NCBI GenBank assembly: GCA_902541175.1
Contig: CACBPP010000009.1
Span: 1-36,248 of the forward strand
Origin: an uncultured SAR86 cluster bacterium
GTDB taxonomy: Bacteria; Pseudomonadota; Gammaproteobacteria; Magnimaribacterales; D2472
Direction of reading: 5' to 3'
DNA: 36,248 nucleotides
The stretch's first letter is position 1. The number at the start of each line of letters is the position of its first letter. Below the pieces are notes generated by a model. It worked only from the letters and a program-made list of their open reading frames with translations. It had not been told where the DNA came from and did no database searches. This document shows positions 1 through 7,989 of the stretch, in pieces. Position numbers and translations under genes: made by a program.

Positions 1-1
1 A

Positions 2-1660
2 GTTTTTAACATTAGTGTTCTTGAAAACCAGACATCAGCTTTTACAGTTAATGCAGAGGATCCTGATGGAAACACAATAACATACTCAATTTCTGGGACT
101 GATAGCAGTCTTTTTGGTATTTCCATGACTGGCGTAGTTACATTTAACAATGCTCCAGATTTTGAAAATCCAAGTGATTCCGACACAAATAATGTTTATG
201 AAATAACTGCAATGGTTTCTGACGGTACATTATCAGATTCAAAAAATTTTACTGTTACCGTAACGGATGATTCATCTGATAATGCGACATCTGCATCATA
301 TGATGGAACATACATAGGTGCTGGACCTATTCAAAGCGCAACTGTCTGTATTGAAGCGACTGCTGGAACATGCACTGGAGCTACAACTGCAACAACAGCT
401 CAAGATGGAACCTTTTCAATAACAGTTGACTCAAGCGTAACTGGAGTCCTCCGAGGCGAAGGTGGATTTGACCCTGTTACAAATCTTCAATTTAGTGAGG
501 GTGATAGTCTCGCCTTGAGTCAACCTGTTACTGATCAATCTATTGTTGTTTCGCCTATCAGTTCATTAATGAATGAATATAACAAAAGCACTGACTATGA
601 TACTTTCAAAACAAAACTTGGATTGGACTCATCGTTTATGATTCGATTTAACAATCCTTTTTCAAATTTGGATAACTCAATTTTAAATAAGGCTGCTGTA
701 GTTAATACTCAATTGTTAGTTCTTAATGAAGTATTAAATGGAGTCTATAGTTTTTCATCTGATAGTCCTGGAAATACAGTTGCTAAAGCTCTTATAAATA
801 GATCAAGTTCAGAGACTTCATTAGGAGACACTACATTCATAAAAGATATGTTGACGAGTTTATCTGAAGATACTGACTTTGCTCCAACAAGCGACCAATT
901 AGTAGATCTTTCTGCTGGCATATCAGCTTACATGCAAAAAATAAATGCAAACTCTTCAAATTCTCATTCACATTTTGCTAAGGCTGGTGTTTCAGAACTT
1001 AAAGCTTTAATGACATCGGTTATGGATGGAACAGCCTCCTCAACTTCTATTGATAAGCTAGTTTTCAATACCATAGATTGGATCAACCAAGACACTTCAT
1101 GGGACGGAGGCACTATAACTGACAATGAAGCTGACATTACTACTACGACATATGCTCTATCCAATAATAGTAGTACAAATTACGTCGTTGATAATGTAAA
1201 TACAAGAAGTACTGAATTTATTATTTATGTCAAAGAAGGTGATGTAATCAAATTTGATGCTGCTAGTTCAGTAACCTCAGGTCATCCTTTTAAGATTTCT
1301 ACACAACAAAATGCTACTGACTCAGATACTGGCGAAATTGGAACAGCAGAAGGATGGAATAAAGATACATTAACTTTAACTGTAGGCTCTGATACACCAG
1401 ATACACTTTATCCCTACTGTGATTTCCATAATAATATGTATGCTGGTGGCAAAATAGTTAAAGTCTCTTCATTTGAACAAGCAAAAATTGACATTACCAG
1501 TGCATCTGGTGCGCTACAAATAAAAGGAACTGTTTCAACTGGTCCTTTTAAAGGTGCCTCAGGATATACACATAAAGTATATTTGACACGTCAAAGTGAT
1601 GATGATCACACACATACTTTTCATGAATATCCAGGTTTAACTTTTTTATATGCCAGGTAG
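2..1660 (+). CDS. Secreted cadherin-like / cupredoxin-like surface protein, 5'-partial and frameshifted at 3' end
   Basis: The reading frame is already open at base 2, so the gene begins outside the window; the Met at 125 lies inside a cadherin-like beta-sandwich domain (about 5-275: AEDPDG, then a YEITAMVSDG strand and TVTVTD) and is not the true start. A Ser/Thr-rich middle part follows. At about 1190-1480 there is a plastocyanin-like fold: GHPF gives a His codon at 1283, and YPYCDFHNNM gives Cys at 1418, His at 1427 and Met at 1436, the C-x2-H-x2-M spacing of a type 1 copper site. A His-rich patch (DDDHTHTFHEYPG) follows at 1600-1640. The frame then ends with LYAR and TAG at 1658-1660, but the next frame continues the domain to 1790. 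Probably extracellular and calcium/copper binding; no function is recognised. Domain calls rest on motifs only. Confidence 0.75.
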   Translation, partial: VFNISVLENQTSAFTVNAEDPDGNTITYSISGTDSSLFGISMTGVVTFNNAPDFENPSDSDTNNVYEITAMVSDGTLSDSKNFTVTVTDDSSDNATSASYDGTYIGAGPIQSATVCIEATAGTCTGATTATTAQDGTFSITVDSSVTGVLRGEGGFDPVTNLQFSEGDSLALSQPVTDQSIVVSPISSLMNEYNKSTDYDTFKTKLGLDSSFMIRFNNPFSNLDNSILNKAAVVNTQLLVLNEVLNGVYSFSSDSPGNTVAKALINRSSSETSLGDTTFIKDMLTSLSEDTDFAPTSDQLVDLSAGISAYMQKINANSSNSHSHFAKAGVSELKALMTSVMDGTASSTSIDKLVFNTIDWINQDTSWDGGTITDNEADITTTTYALSNNSSTNYVVDNVNTRSTEFIIYVKEGDVIKFDAASSVTSGHPFKISTQQNATDSDTGEIGTAEGWNKDTLTLTVGSDTPDTLYPYCDFHNNMYAGGKIVKVSSFEQAKIDITSASGALQIKGTVSTGPFKGASGYTHKVYLTRQSDDDHTHTFHEYPGLTFLYAR

Positions 1661-1790
1661 CCAAGGCTACCATGGAGCAGAAAATTCATCATCTGATGAA
1701 ATGTTTAAAGCAAAATCACACTATGTCGCAAATAGCAGCGGTGGCAGCGGTGGCAGCGGCGGCGGTGGCGGTGGTGGTGATGGATACTAA
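1645..1790 (+). other. Out-of-frame 3' continuation of the surface protein with Gly-rich tail
   Basis: If one T of the six-T run at 1642-1647 is skipped, translation passes through FYMPGSQGYHGAENSS to a low-complexity Ser/Gly tail ending DGY and TAA at 1788-1790. The joined text around GLTF/YMPG reads as one domain, and the stop is followed directly by the terminator, so this is the natural C-terminus. It could be a real inactivating +1 indel, a sequencing or assembly error in the homopolymer, or, less likely, +1 recoding: six T is short for transcriptional slippage. Confidence 0.65.
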
Positions 1791-1814
1791 AACGCCTAAT
1801 TTTATATAATTCTT

Positions 1815-1842
1815 AAATGCGGTCTTATAGGCCGCATTTTTA
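1815..1842. terminator. Bidirectional intrinsic terminator
   Basis: An 8-bp stem (ATGCGGTC / GGCCGCAT with one G-U pair) encloses the loop TTATA at 1817-1837. It is followed by TTTTTAT on the + strand and preceded by an A-rich stretch that gives a U-tract on the - strand. It sits 25 bases after the tail stop of the surface protein and touches the stop of the - strand gene at 1840, so it can end transcription from both sides. Confidence 0.8.
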
Positions 1843-2058
1843 TTTAAAACGTCGCAAGTTTTTAGCTAGTTTCTTAGCAAATTTCTTAAATTGTGTAAGA
1901 GCGATATTGTAGTCTTTGGTCTCAGACTTTTCTGCTAATGAATAACCATCCCAATAATAAATAAAATAGTCAACATCATTAAATTCTAACTGTACTGATG
2001 CTGGATCAGGATTTTGTTTAGAAATCTCATTAATAATCACATTTTTATCAGAAACCAC
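1840..2058 (-). CDS. Hypothetical small protein (72 aa)
   Basis: Not recognised. The product is 72 residues with a Tyr/Trp-containing beta-like middle (DYFIYYWDGYSLA) and a strongly basic C-terminus (FKKFAKKLAKNLRRFK) that could form an amphipathic nucleic-acid- or membrane-binding helix. The start used is GTG. The frame stays open for 23 more codons upstream with plausible protein sequence but no ATG, GTG or TTG, so a rare start (ATT/ATA) or a 5'-damaged gene is possible. It is the last gene of a leftward run and abuts the bidirectional terminator. No signal peptide. Existence moderately likely, function unknown. Confidence 0.45.
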   Translation of the reverse strand: MVSDKNVIINEISKQNPDPASVQLEFNDVDYFIYYWDGYSLAEKSETKDYNIALTQFKKFAKKLAKNLRRFK

Positions 2059-2123
2059 ACAGACAGTGTTATCTAGGTCATTAAAAAAATGATTTATGAA
2101 GATTATAGAATTTGATCTTATCG

Positions 2124-2375
2124 TTACTTATGTTTGTTTTGGTCATGTGAATAATGTCTGCCAACTTTAAAGTCTCTCAACTCTGAGTGTTTTGTTTTTC
2201 TTCCTCTTACTCTTTTACGCCACAAATTAAAGCTGTTTTTGCTTAAATTATTTCTCATAATTTTCACAACATCATCATGAGAAAAATTGAACTGGGCTTG
2301 TATTGCATCAAATGGAGTTCTGTCCTCCCAGGCCATTTCTATAATCCTTGATATGTCGGCTTTAGATAATTTCAC
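2124..2375 (-). CDS. TIGR03643 / DUF2805 family protein
   Basis: Small basic protein of 83 residues that matches the TIGR03643 family in length and in its landmarks: an N-terminal helix-turn-helix-like part with IIEMAWEDRTPFDAI (residues 11-25), then IMRNNL, and a basic LWRKRVRGRKTKH (52-64). Its biochemical role is not established; the tri-helical basic layout suggests nucleic-acid binding (inference). The start is GTG, and its first base directly follows the TAA of the oxygenase gene upstream, so the two are almost certainly translated from one mRNA. Confidence 0.8.
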   Translation of the reverse strand: MKLSKADISRIIEMAWEDRTPFDAIQAQFNFSHDDVVKIMRNNLSKNSFNLWRKRVRGRKTKHSELRDFKVGRHYSHDQNKHK

Positions 2376-3443
2376 TTAATGTGACAATAAAACAATATTG
2401 TTAGCAGCATTATCATAGGTGAAGTAGGCGTCCTGTAAATGTCTTTTTCCATTTGGAACAAAAGGTTCACGGGCATGTAAAACTCTCAAGCTTGCAACTA
2501 CTAGAGCCTCTCCCCCATTAAGTCTGAAAGTTGAACGATATTTTTTGTCATGAACTCTCATTGAAATTTCATGATACGCTTCATAAAATTCTCTAACGCC
2601 CTCTTTTCTTGGATCTATCATTTGCATTAATTGATTTGAAAATCTAAAACTTTCGATTGCTCCATCTGTAGCGCACTTAATAAGTGGTGCTTCAGCATAT
2701 GTTTCATTTTCTTCATCGAATTCTCTAAATGGCACATTAAAATTTTGAAGTATTGAGAAATATTTAGGCATATCATCTTTTAAATCTTTTGCCACTTGCC
2801 AACCATCAACAATTATAGATTCCCCTCCTTCACACTCATTTTCTAACATATGCAAAACCTGAACACTTGGTTGTGACATATAACTTGCAAAATCGTTGTG
2901 AGGAGGAAGCCCTTTTGGTGTATGTGCAACATTGTATACATGACCTGTTACAGAAACATTATGAATTCTTTCAAAAAGAACTTCATTTATTGGTCCAAGT
3001 CTTTTAGCTAGGAGTTCCAATGAATTTGATTCCTTTGGCGCATCCTTAAGAACAATAACACCGTATGTTACAAAAGTTTTTAAAGCTTCTAGTGCTATTT
3101 CATTACTATCTAAAAATTCTGTCCAGCTGTATTTTTCAGGCTGAAATCCTTCAGGCCATTCGCTTTGATCAGGATATCGTGGTAGATAAGAATTTTTGAT
3201 TAAATCTATTGGAATAAATGATTCATGATCATCAGGCCAAATAATCTTAATTTTATTATCAATTTCTTCAGCATGCTTTGGAGCTATATCCACAGGAACT
3301 GTATGTAATAAAAACTGTTTTTCCTGTGTCTCAGTAATTCTGCATTCATCGCACTGACAATTATCTCTGAGCCATAAAAAAGGCAGATCAAATTCATTTT
3401 TGTTTACAGTTAAAATTATTGAATCTTCTTTAATTTCTATCAT
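2376..3443 (-). CDS. Gamma-butyrobetaine hydroxylase-like Fe(II)/2-oxoglutarate dioxygenase
   Basis: This 355-residue protein has the two-domain layout of gamma-butyrobetaine dioxygenases. The N-terminal zinc domain (DUF971-like, residues 1-85) has Cys29, Cys31 and Cys34 in LRDNCQCDEC and His73 in WPDDH, with the 39-residue Cys-to-His spacing of human BBOX1. The C-terminal TauD/TfdA double-stranded beta-helix carries the iron triad His182-x-Asp184 (PPHND) and His323 (RVLHARE), with a distal Arg for 2-oxoglutarate probably at 334. The family hydroxylates gamma-butyrobetaine to carnitine or trimethyllysine; substrate choice cannot be read here, and use of a betaine or quaternary amine is inference. 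The start codon overlaps the rsmJ stop by 4 nt. Confidence 0.88.
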   Translation of the reverse strand: MIEIKEDSIILTVNKNEFDLPFLWLRDNCQCDECRITETQEKQFLLHTVPVDIAPKHAEEIDNKIKIIWPDDHESFIPIDLIKNSYLPRYPDQSEWPEGFQPEKYSWTEFLDSNEIALEALKTFVTYGVIVLKDAPKESNSLELLAKRLGPINEVLFERIHNVSVTGHVYNVAHTPKGLPPHNDFASYMSQPSVQVLHMLENECEGGESIIVDGWQVAKDLKDDMPKYFSILQNFNVPFREFDEENETYAEAPLIKCATDGAIESFRFSNQLMQMIDPRKEGVREFYEAYHEISMRVHDKKYRSTFRLNGGEALVVASLRVLHAREPFVPNGKRHLQDAYFTYDNAANNIVLLSH

Positions 3444-4171
3444 AAGTAAATATCAAATCTTGTTGTTTTACCTAATACCTGATAATTAATATTACTATAG
3501 TTTTTTCTGTGTTTTAAAGGTCTTTTTAAGATAATTTTTTTATATTCAAGATCAAGAAAATCTTTAACTAATTTTTCACCGTTTTCTATTAAATTTTCAA
3601 TCTCTAAAATCTTTTTAATATTTTCTATTCTGCCTGATTTTTTATTTTTTTTATTTAAAGTTGGATACATAGGATCCAAATAAATAATATCAAATTCTTT
3701 TGACATGCTTTTATAAGCATCCAATGAATTACCATTTAAAAATATTAAATTTTTTAATTCAGGTATCTTTTTTTTAGCCCTTAATATTGCATCTTTAACC
3801 AAAGAGAAAATAATTTTACTTTGCTCTACAGCAACAACTTTGTGACCCAATGAAAGAAAAATCATAGTATCCGTTAGCAAGCCTGCAGTTGCGTCAAATA
3901 TTGAAAGTTGATTATCAGTCTTGCCTAAAGCTTTTCTTAGATTTTTCTCATGATTGACTCTTTTAAGCCTCCATCCAAGTGAACCTTTCAAAAAATCTAT
4001 ATGTAAAACCTCTTTTGGATTAACAGAATCTTTTACAAAAGATAGTCCATTTATGTCATATACAAAATAATTATTAGCAGTTGGTTTATCTGAAACCTTT
4101 TCTAATTTTGAAAAGTTTGCAAGACTTTTATATGCTTCTTTGGAGATATCATCCTTGATAAAGATTTGCAT
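3440..4171 (-). CDS. rsmJ: 16S rRNA (guanine1516-N2)-methyltransferase RsmJ
   Basis: SAM-dependent class I methyltransferase of 243 residues that adds the N2 methyl to G1516 of 16S rRNA. Recognisable are the SAM-binding motif FDATAGL (92-98), the acidic end of strand 2 (VVAVEQS, 112-118), the catalytic YLDPMYP (164-170) and the family's C-terminal KRPL and RFDIYL segments. The N-terminal region (1-60) is divergent, as usual in this family. It starts one base before the stop of uppP and overlaps the following oxygenase gene by 4 nt, so it is part of a tsaB-uppP-rsmJ-oxygenase run. Confidence 0.85.
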   Translation of the reverse strand: MQIFIKDDISKEAYKSLANFSKLEKVSDKPTANNYFVYDINGLSFVKDSVNPKEVLHIDFLKGSLGWRLKRVNHEKNLRKALGKTDNQLSIFDATAGLLTDTMIFLSLGHKVVAVEQSKIIFSLVKDAILRAKKKIPELKNLIFLNGNSLDAYKSMSKEFDIIYLDPMYPTLNKKNKKSGRIENIKKILEIENLIENGEKLVKDFLDLEYKKIILKRPLKHRKNYSNINYQVLGKTTRFDIYL

Positions 4172-4957
4172 CTAAACAATCAATAAAAATATGCCCAGCA
4201 AAAACCTGTATACAACAAAAGGAATCATCCCTATCTTTTCAACAAGCTTAAGAAATAACTTTATTGTGAAAAAAGCAAAAATCATTGATGTAAAAAAACC
4301 GATGCTTATATTAAGCAGATCAAAACTAACATTTTCATTATTTAAATCAAAAATTAGTAAAGTTAATGCACCAAGAATAGTTGGAATTGCAAGCAAAAAT
4401 GCAAATTTAGAAGCATCTTTTAGACTTAATCCAATCAAAAGACCTGCTGTAATTGCTGCTCCAGATCTCGAGGCGCCAGGTATTAAAGCAAAACATTGAA
4501 ATAGTCCTATAAAACATGCTCCTAAGATAGTTATATTAATTAGAGTTTTTTTACCTTTGTTGTTTAGAAAAGCAAAAAGCAATATTGTTGCAAAGATTAT
4601 GTTTGAAATTGCAATGTCATTAGTGCTAAATATCCTCTGACTAATTAAATCTTTAAAAATAAATCCTAAAATAACTATTGGTACAGTGGCGATTATTAAT
4701 TGAATTGCTAAGTTTTTATCTTCATTAAAATTATTAGTTACAAGAAGTGATTTACTCATCAGAAAGATTTCATTTCTAAAAAAATAAATTACTGCTATCA
4801 ATGTTCCAGCATGAACTGAAATATCAAAATATAATCCTAAATCATTTGAACCAAATATAAGTGTTGGAAACAACAAATGTGCAGAACTAGAAATTGGTAA
4901 AAATTCAGTTAAGCCTTGAACTAAGCCTAAAATAAAACTCAATAATATATCATTCAT
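4172..4957 (-). CDS. uppP: Undecaprenyl-diphosphate phosphatase UppP (BacA)
   Basis: Polytopic inner-membrane enzyme (261 residues, about eight hydrophobic segments) that dephosphorylates undecaprenyl pyrophosphate to recycle the lipid carrier for peptidoglycan and other envelope polymers. Both signature motifs are present: GLTEFLPISSSAH (residues 15-27, with catalytic Glu18) and PGASRSGAAIT in the middle of the chain. Length is close to E. coli BacA (273). The ATG lies 8 nt upstream of the end of tsaB, so translation is probably coupled. The stop abuts the rsmJ start. Confidence 0.93.
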   Translation of the reverse strand: MNDILLSFILGLVQGLTEFLPISSSAHLLFPTLIFGSNDLGLYFDISVHAGTLIAVIYFFRNEIFLMSKSLLVTNNFNEDKNLAIQLIIATVPIVILGFIFKDLISQRIFSTNDIAISNIIFATILLFAFLNNKGKKTLINITILGACFIGLFQCFALIPGASRSGAAITAGLLIGLSLKDASKFAFLLAIPTILGALTLLIFDLNNENVSFDLLNISIGFFTSMIFAFFTIKLFLKLVEKIGMIPFVVYRFLLGIFLLIV

Positions 4958-5381
4958 TTAATTTTCTAAATTTAACGTCTTCTTTATAAGTTGGATTAAC
5001 GTTTTTAGGATTAAATCTTTTATCTGCACATTCAGCAGATAAAAATTTCTCTTTGGCAATAATCACAAGCTCCTCAACATCAAGATTATTTTCAGAATTA
5101 TCTTCAATTGAAATTAGTGGTTTTTTAAGTGCAGTTGCAATACCTTTTAAATAACTAGCTGCAATTCTTGTGGCGGTAAATGAATTTTGATTGTTCTCAA
5201 ATGCAAATAGATCTATTTCAGCTAGATTAAAAATTTTTTTATGACCTATGTTATCTAAAAACAAATTCCAATTTGGTCTATCCTTTCGGCCATGATCCAT
5301 TGTGAACGAATTAATTTCGTCATTCAGCATTAAACTTATACCGGTTCTATCACCAGAACTTTTTATGGCTAAAATTTTCAT
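4950..5381 (-). CDS. tsaB: tRNA threonylcarbamoyladenosine biosynthesis protein TsaB, short form
   Basis: TsaB is the non-catalytic partner of TsaD in making t6A37 in tRNA. This copy has 143 residues against about 230 in E. coli. The N-terminal ASKHA-type lobe is recognisable: MKILAIKSSGDRTGISL at the start and the segment FENNQNSFTATRIAASYLKG (61-80), which corresponds to the usual GPGSFTGxR region with the Gly-Pro lost. After residue 92 most of the C-terminal lobe is missing; only a PTYKEDVKFRKL-like tail remains, matching the normal family C-terminus. So it looks internally shortened, not simply truncated. It overlaps adk by 4 nt and uppP by 8 nt. An intact frame in an operon argues for function. 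Confidence 0.75.
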   Translation of the reverse strand: MKILAIKSSGDRTGISLMLNDEINSFTMDHGRKDRPNWNLFLDNIGHKKIFNLAEIDLFAFENNQNSFTATRIAASYLKGIATALKKPLISIEDNSENNLDVEELVIIAKEKFLSAECADKRFNPKNVNPTYKEDVKFRKLNE

Positions 5382-6028
5382 ATCTTTATTTGAGATGATA
5401 TTGCTCTAAAAACTTCATCTACAGAATTAGAACCATCGACCTTTATGAATTTTAAAAGTCCAGAGTCACTTTGACCTTTATAAAAAGTTGTAAGAGGTTT
5501 TGTTTGTTCATGATATACATTCAATCTCTTTAGGACTGTATCAGGCTTATCATCCTCTCGTTGCACTAACGGCTCACCAGTTTCATCGTCTAATCCAGTA
5601 TTTTTTGGTGGGTTATGATCAATGTGATAATTTCTCCCTGATGCAGGATGGACTCTTCTTCCAGACATTCTTTTAACAATGATTTCATCCTCTACAAAAA
5701 TTTCAATTACATGTGTAAAGTTAATTTTCATGTCAGCAAGCTGCTCAGCTTGTCCTATTGTTCTTGGAACGCCGTCAAACAGAGATCCATTTTCACAATC
5801 TGGTTTTAGAAGCCTTTCTTGAATTAAAGAGCCAATAATATCATCAGAGACTAAGCCACCAGAATCAAGAATCTCTGAAACCCTTGAACCTAGGTCACTG
5901 CCTGATGCAACAGCCTCTCTAAGCATATCGCCAGTACTGATTTTTGGAATATCACACAAATCGCATACCAAATCTGCTTGAGTACCTTTGCCTGCTCCAG
6001 GAGGCCCTAATAAAATAATATTATTCAT
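5378..6028 (-). CDS. adk: Adenylate kinase
   Basis: Cytosolic AMP + ATP = 2 ADP phosphotransferase, 216 residues, long (LID-containing) form. The P-loop GPPGAGKGT is at 8-16. The AMP-binding region includes STGDMLR, and DGVPRT replaces the usual DG(F/Y)PRT. The LID begins GRRVHPASGRNYH, without zinc-binding Cys, as in E. coli. RMSGRR supplies Arg residues of the active site. It overlaps acpS by 4 nt on one side and tsaB by 4 nt on the other. Confidence 0.96.
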   Translation of the reverse strand: MNNIILLGPPGAGKGTQADLVCDLCDIPKISTGDMLREAVASGSDLGSRVSEILDSGGLVSDDIIGSLIQERLLKPDCENGSLFDGVPRTIGQAEQLADMKINFTHVIEIFVEDEIIVKRMSGRRVHPASGRNYHIDHNPPKNTGLDDETGEPLVQREDDKPDTVLKRLNVYHEQTKPLTTFYKGQSDSGLLKFIKVDGSNSVDEVFRAISSQIKI

Positions 6029-6402
6029 TTTTCTAATACCGCAATAGCAATCGCATAATCTCTTTCATCTGCAAGACTAACATGTGTTTTAGTTATACCC
6101 AAGTCGCTAACAATTTTCTCAAGTTTATTGAGCGCATTAAAAATTGGAGCTCCGTTTTTATCTCTTAGTATTTCAATATTTTTAAAATGAGCATCATTCC
6201 GAATGCCTGTTCCAATTGCTTTTGCAATTGCTTCTTTAGCTGCAAATTGTTTTGAAATATATTTAATTTGTTTTTCATTTGTTAAAGAATCATAAAATTC
6301 TTTTTCATTATGACTAAGTATTTTAGATGCAAACTTGTCTAATGACTTCATGGTCTCAATTCTCTTAATTTCTATTATGTCTGTTCCAATTCCAAATATC
6401 AT
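6025..6402 (-). CDS. acpS: Holo-[acyl-carrier-protein] synthase
   Basis: Transfers 4'-phosphopantetheine from CoA to ACP. At 125 residues it has the family length, the magnesium-binding GIGTDI (Asp8) and the FAAKEAIAKAIGTG motif (Glu57). The C-terminal HVSLADERDYAIA corresponds to the usual HVSxSHE segment. It overlaps recO by 4 nt. In E. coli and relatives pdxJ normally stands between recO and acpS; here there is no room for it. Confidence 0.93.
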   Translation of the reverse strand: MIFGIGTDIIEIKRIETMKSLDKFASKILSHNEKEFYDSLTNEKQIKYISKQFAAKEAIAKAIGTGIRNDAHFKNIEILRDKNGAPIFNALNKLEKIVSDLGITKTHVSLADERDYAIAIAVLEK

Positions 6403-7094
6403 TTTTTTATTGGTTTAAAGATTTTTCGACTAGTCAGGTCTTTTCCTTCAAGGCAAATACCTATTGCTTTGGTTGTGATTTCTTTAAGATATTTTAAAGG
6501 AACATCTTCAAGCTTTCGTTTTTTAATACTCAAAATATCTTTGCCCTTGAAGCTTGAGCTATTTGATTTCCTAAATCCTCTCTCCGATACAAATACATAT
6601 GATAATTCTGCTTCAATTGGTTCATTTGAATCAATTTCTGAGTCATAATCAAATCCATATCCAAGCATATCAAGTAAATCTAGCTCAAAATGTCTAAGAG
6701 AAATCTCAAGATTATTATTTTTATTAATTTTTTTTAGAAATTCGTCATATAAAACAAATAATTCCTCATGTTTAGCATCTTTTGGAAGAAGTTTTATAAG
6801 AAGTTCATTAATATAGAGCAGACTATAGCTCACCTTTGAAAAAGTATTAGAGTTATTTGCTAAATCCCTATCAATACTTGTAAGTGTTTTTAATTCAGAT
6901 CTTCCTGAGTAAGTTATTTTTAATTTTTGAAATGGTACTAAATAACCAAAAAATTTAGATTTTGGTTTTTTTGCACCTTTAGCTATAAAAGATATCTTGC
7001 CACTTTTTTGAGTAAAAACATCTGCAATAATACTTGTTTCACCATAGGATCTTTGATGTAAAAGGAAACAATTATCATTGTTACTTTGACTCAT
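6399..7094 (-). CDS. recO: DNA repair protein RecO
   Basis: Recombination mediator that helps load RecA on SSB-coated single strands in the RecFOR pathway. The N-terminal OB fold is clear: FLLHQRSYGETSIIADVFT, then SGKISFIAKGAKKPKS. The rest is a helical domain with the family-typical LLYINELLIKLLP and LRHFELDLLDMLGYG. I set the start at the ATG at 7094 (231 aa), not the TTG at 7106: a strong GGAGG at 7101-7105 lies 6 nt before the ATG and includes part of the TTG. This start is inside the era 3' end, overlapping by 14 nt. Confidence 0.88.
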   Translation of the reverse strand: MSQSNNDNCFLLHQRSYGETSIIADVFTQKSGKISFIAKGAKKPKSKFFGYLVPFQKLKITYSGRSELKTLTSIDRDLANNSNTFSKVSYSLLYINELLIKLLPKDAKHEELFVLYDEFLKKINKNNNLEISLRHFELDLLDMLGYGFDYDSEIDSNEPIEAELSYVFVSERGFRKSNSSSFKGKDILSIKKRKLEDVPLKYLKEITTKAIGICLEGKDLTSRKIFKPIKK

Positions 7095-7989
7095 AATTGC
7101 CTCCAACTCCGAGGCTTTGAATAAAACCTGAGTCTGTGTTCCAGTTCTTTTTGACTTTTACCCAAGTTTTAAGAAAAACTTTTTTATTAATAAGTTTTTC
7201 TATGTCAGACCTAGCCTGCTTACCAATTTGTTTGAGCACTTCTCCACCAGAGCCAATTACAATTTGTTTTTGTGAGTTTCTATTTACATATATAGTTGCA
7301 TAAATTTCAGTTAGATCATTTTTATCATCAATTTTTTCTATTTCAACAAAAGTATCATGCGGAAGCTCATCTCCAAGCTTTCTGATAATTTTTTCTCTTA
7401 TTAGCTCAGAAAAAACAAATTTTTGATCATTTTTATGAAAAATTAAGTCATCTGAATAGATATGAGGATTTTGTGGAATATTTTTTTTAATAATGGATAT
7501 AAGCTGATCTATGCCATCTTTTGTCTTTGCAGATACCAACATAATTTCTTGAAACGCATGAATTGAAGCAATCATTTCCAGAAATGGAAGAAATTTATTT
7601 TTATTTTCAACTTGATCGATTTTATTTATCACGCAAAAGACTTTTTGATTTGTATCTTTCAACTTTTTAATAATTAATTCATCATTTTTGTCAAAACTTA
7701 GTCTTTGAATGACAAAAAGAACTAAATCTGAATCCTCAATGATACTTTGCGCTGATCTATTAAGAATCTTATTCATAGTCTTTTCTGATTTGATATGCAT
7801 TCCAGGAGTATCAATAAAAATCATCTGTTTATTTTTATGGGTTTTAACTCCAAGAATATTATTTCTTGTAGTTTGAGATTTTCTTGAAGTGATAGACACT
7901 TTTTTTTCTAAAATTGCATTGAGAATTGTAGATTTACCAACATTAGGCTTACCTATAATTGAAATATAACCACAATATTCTTTAGGCAT
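7081..7989 (-). CDS. era: GTPase Era
   Basis: Ribosome-assembly GTPase that binds the 3' end of 16S rRNA. From the ATG at 7989 the protein has 302 residues, the normal family size. G1 GKPNVGKST is at 13-21, G3 DTPG at 60-63, G4 NKID at 122-125 and G5 SAK near 150. The C-terminal KH domain has IGSGGEVLKQIG and ends in VKVKKNW. The frame is open upstream to 8100, but those 37 codons lie entirely inside rnc and read as an out-of-frame shadow. The start overlaps the rnc stop by 8 nt. Confidence 0.95.
   Translation of the reverse strand: MPKEYCGYISIIGKPNVGKSTILNAILEKKVSITSRKSQTTRNNILGVKTHKNKQMIFIDTPGMHIKSEKTMNKILNRSAQSIIEDSDLVLFVIQRLSFDKNDELIIKKLKDTNQKVFCVINKIDQVENKNKFLPFLEMIASIHAFQEIMLVSAKTKDGIDQLISIIKKNIPQNPHIYSDDLIFHKNDQKFVFSELIREKIIRKLGDELPHDTFVEIEKIDDKNDLTEIYATIYVNRNSQKQIVIGSGGEVLKQIGKQARSDIEKLINKKVFLKTWVKVKKNWNTDSGFIQSLGVGGNYESK

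Noticed and set aside
7095-7106. TTG start of RecO at 7106
   Set aside because: The TTG is part of the GGAGG region that serves the ATG at 7094.
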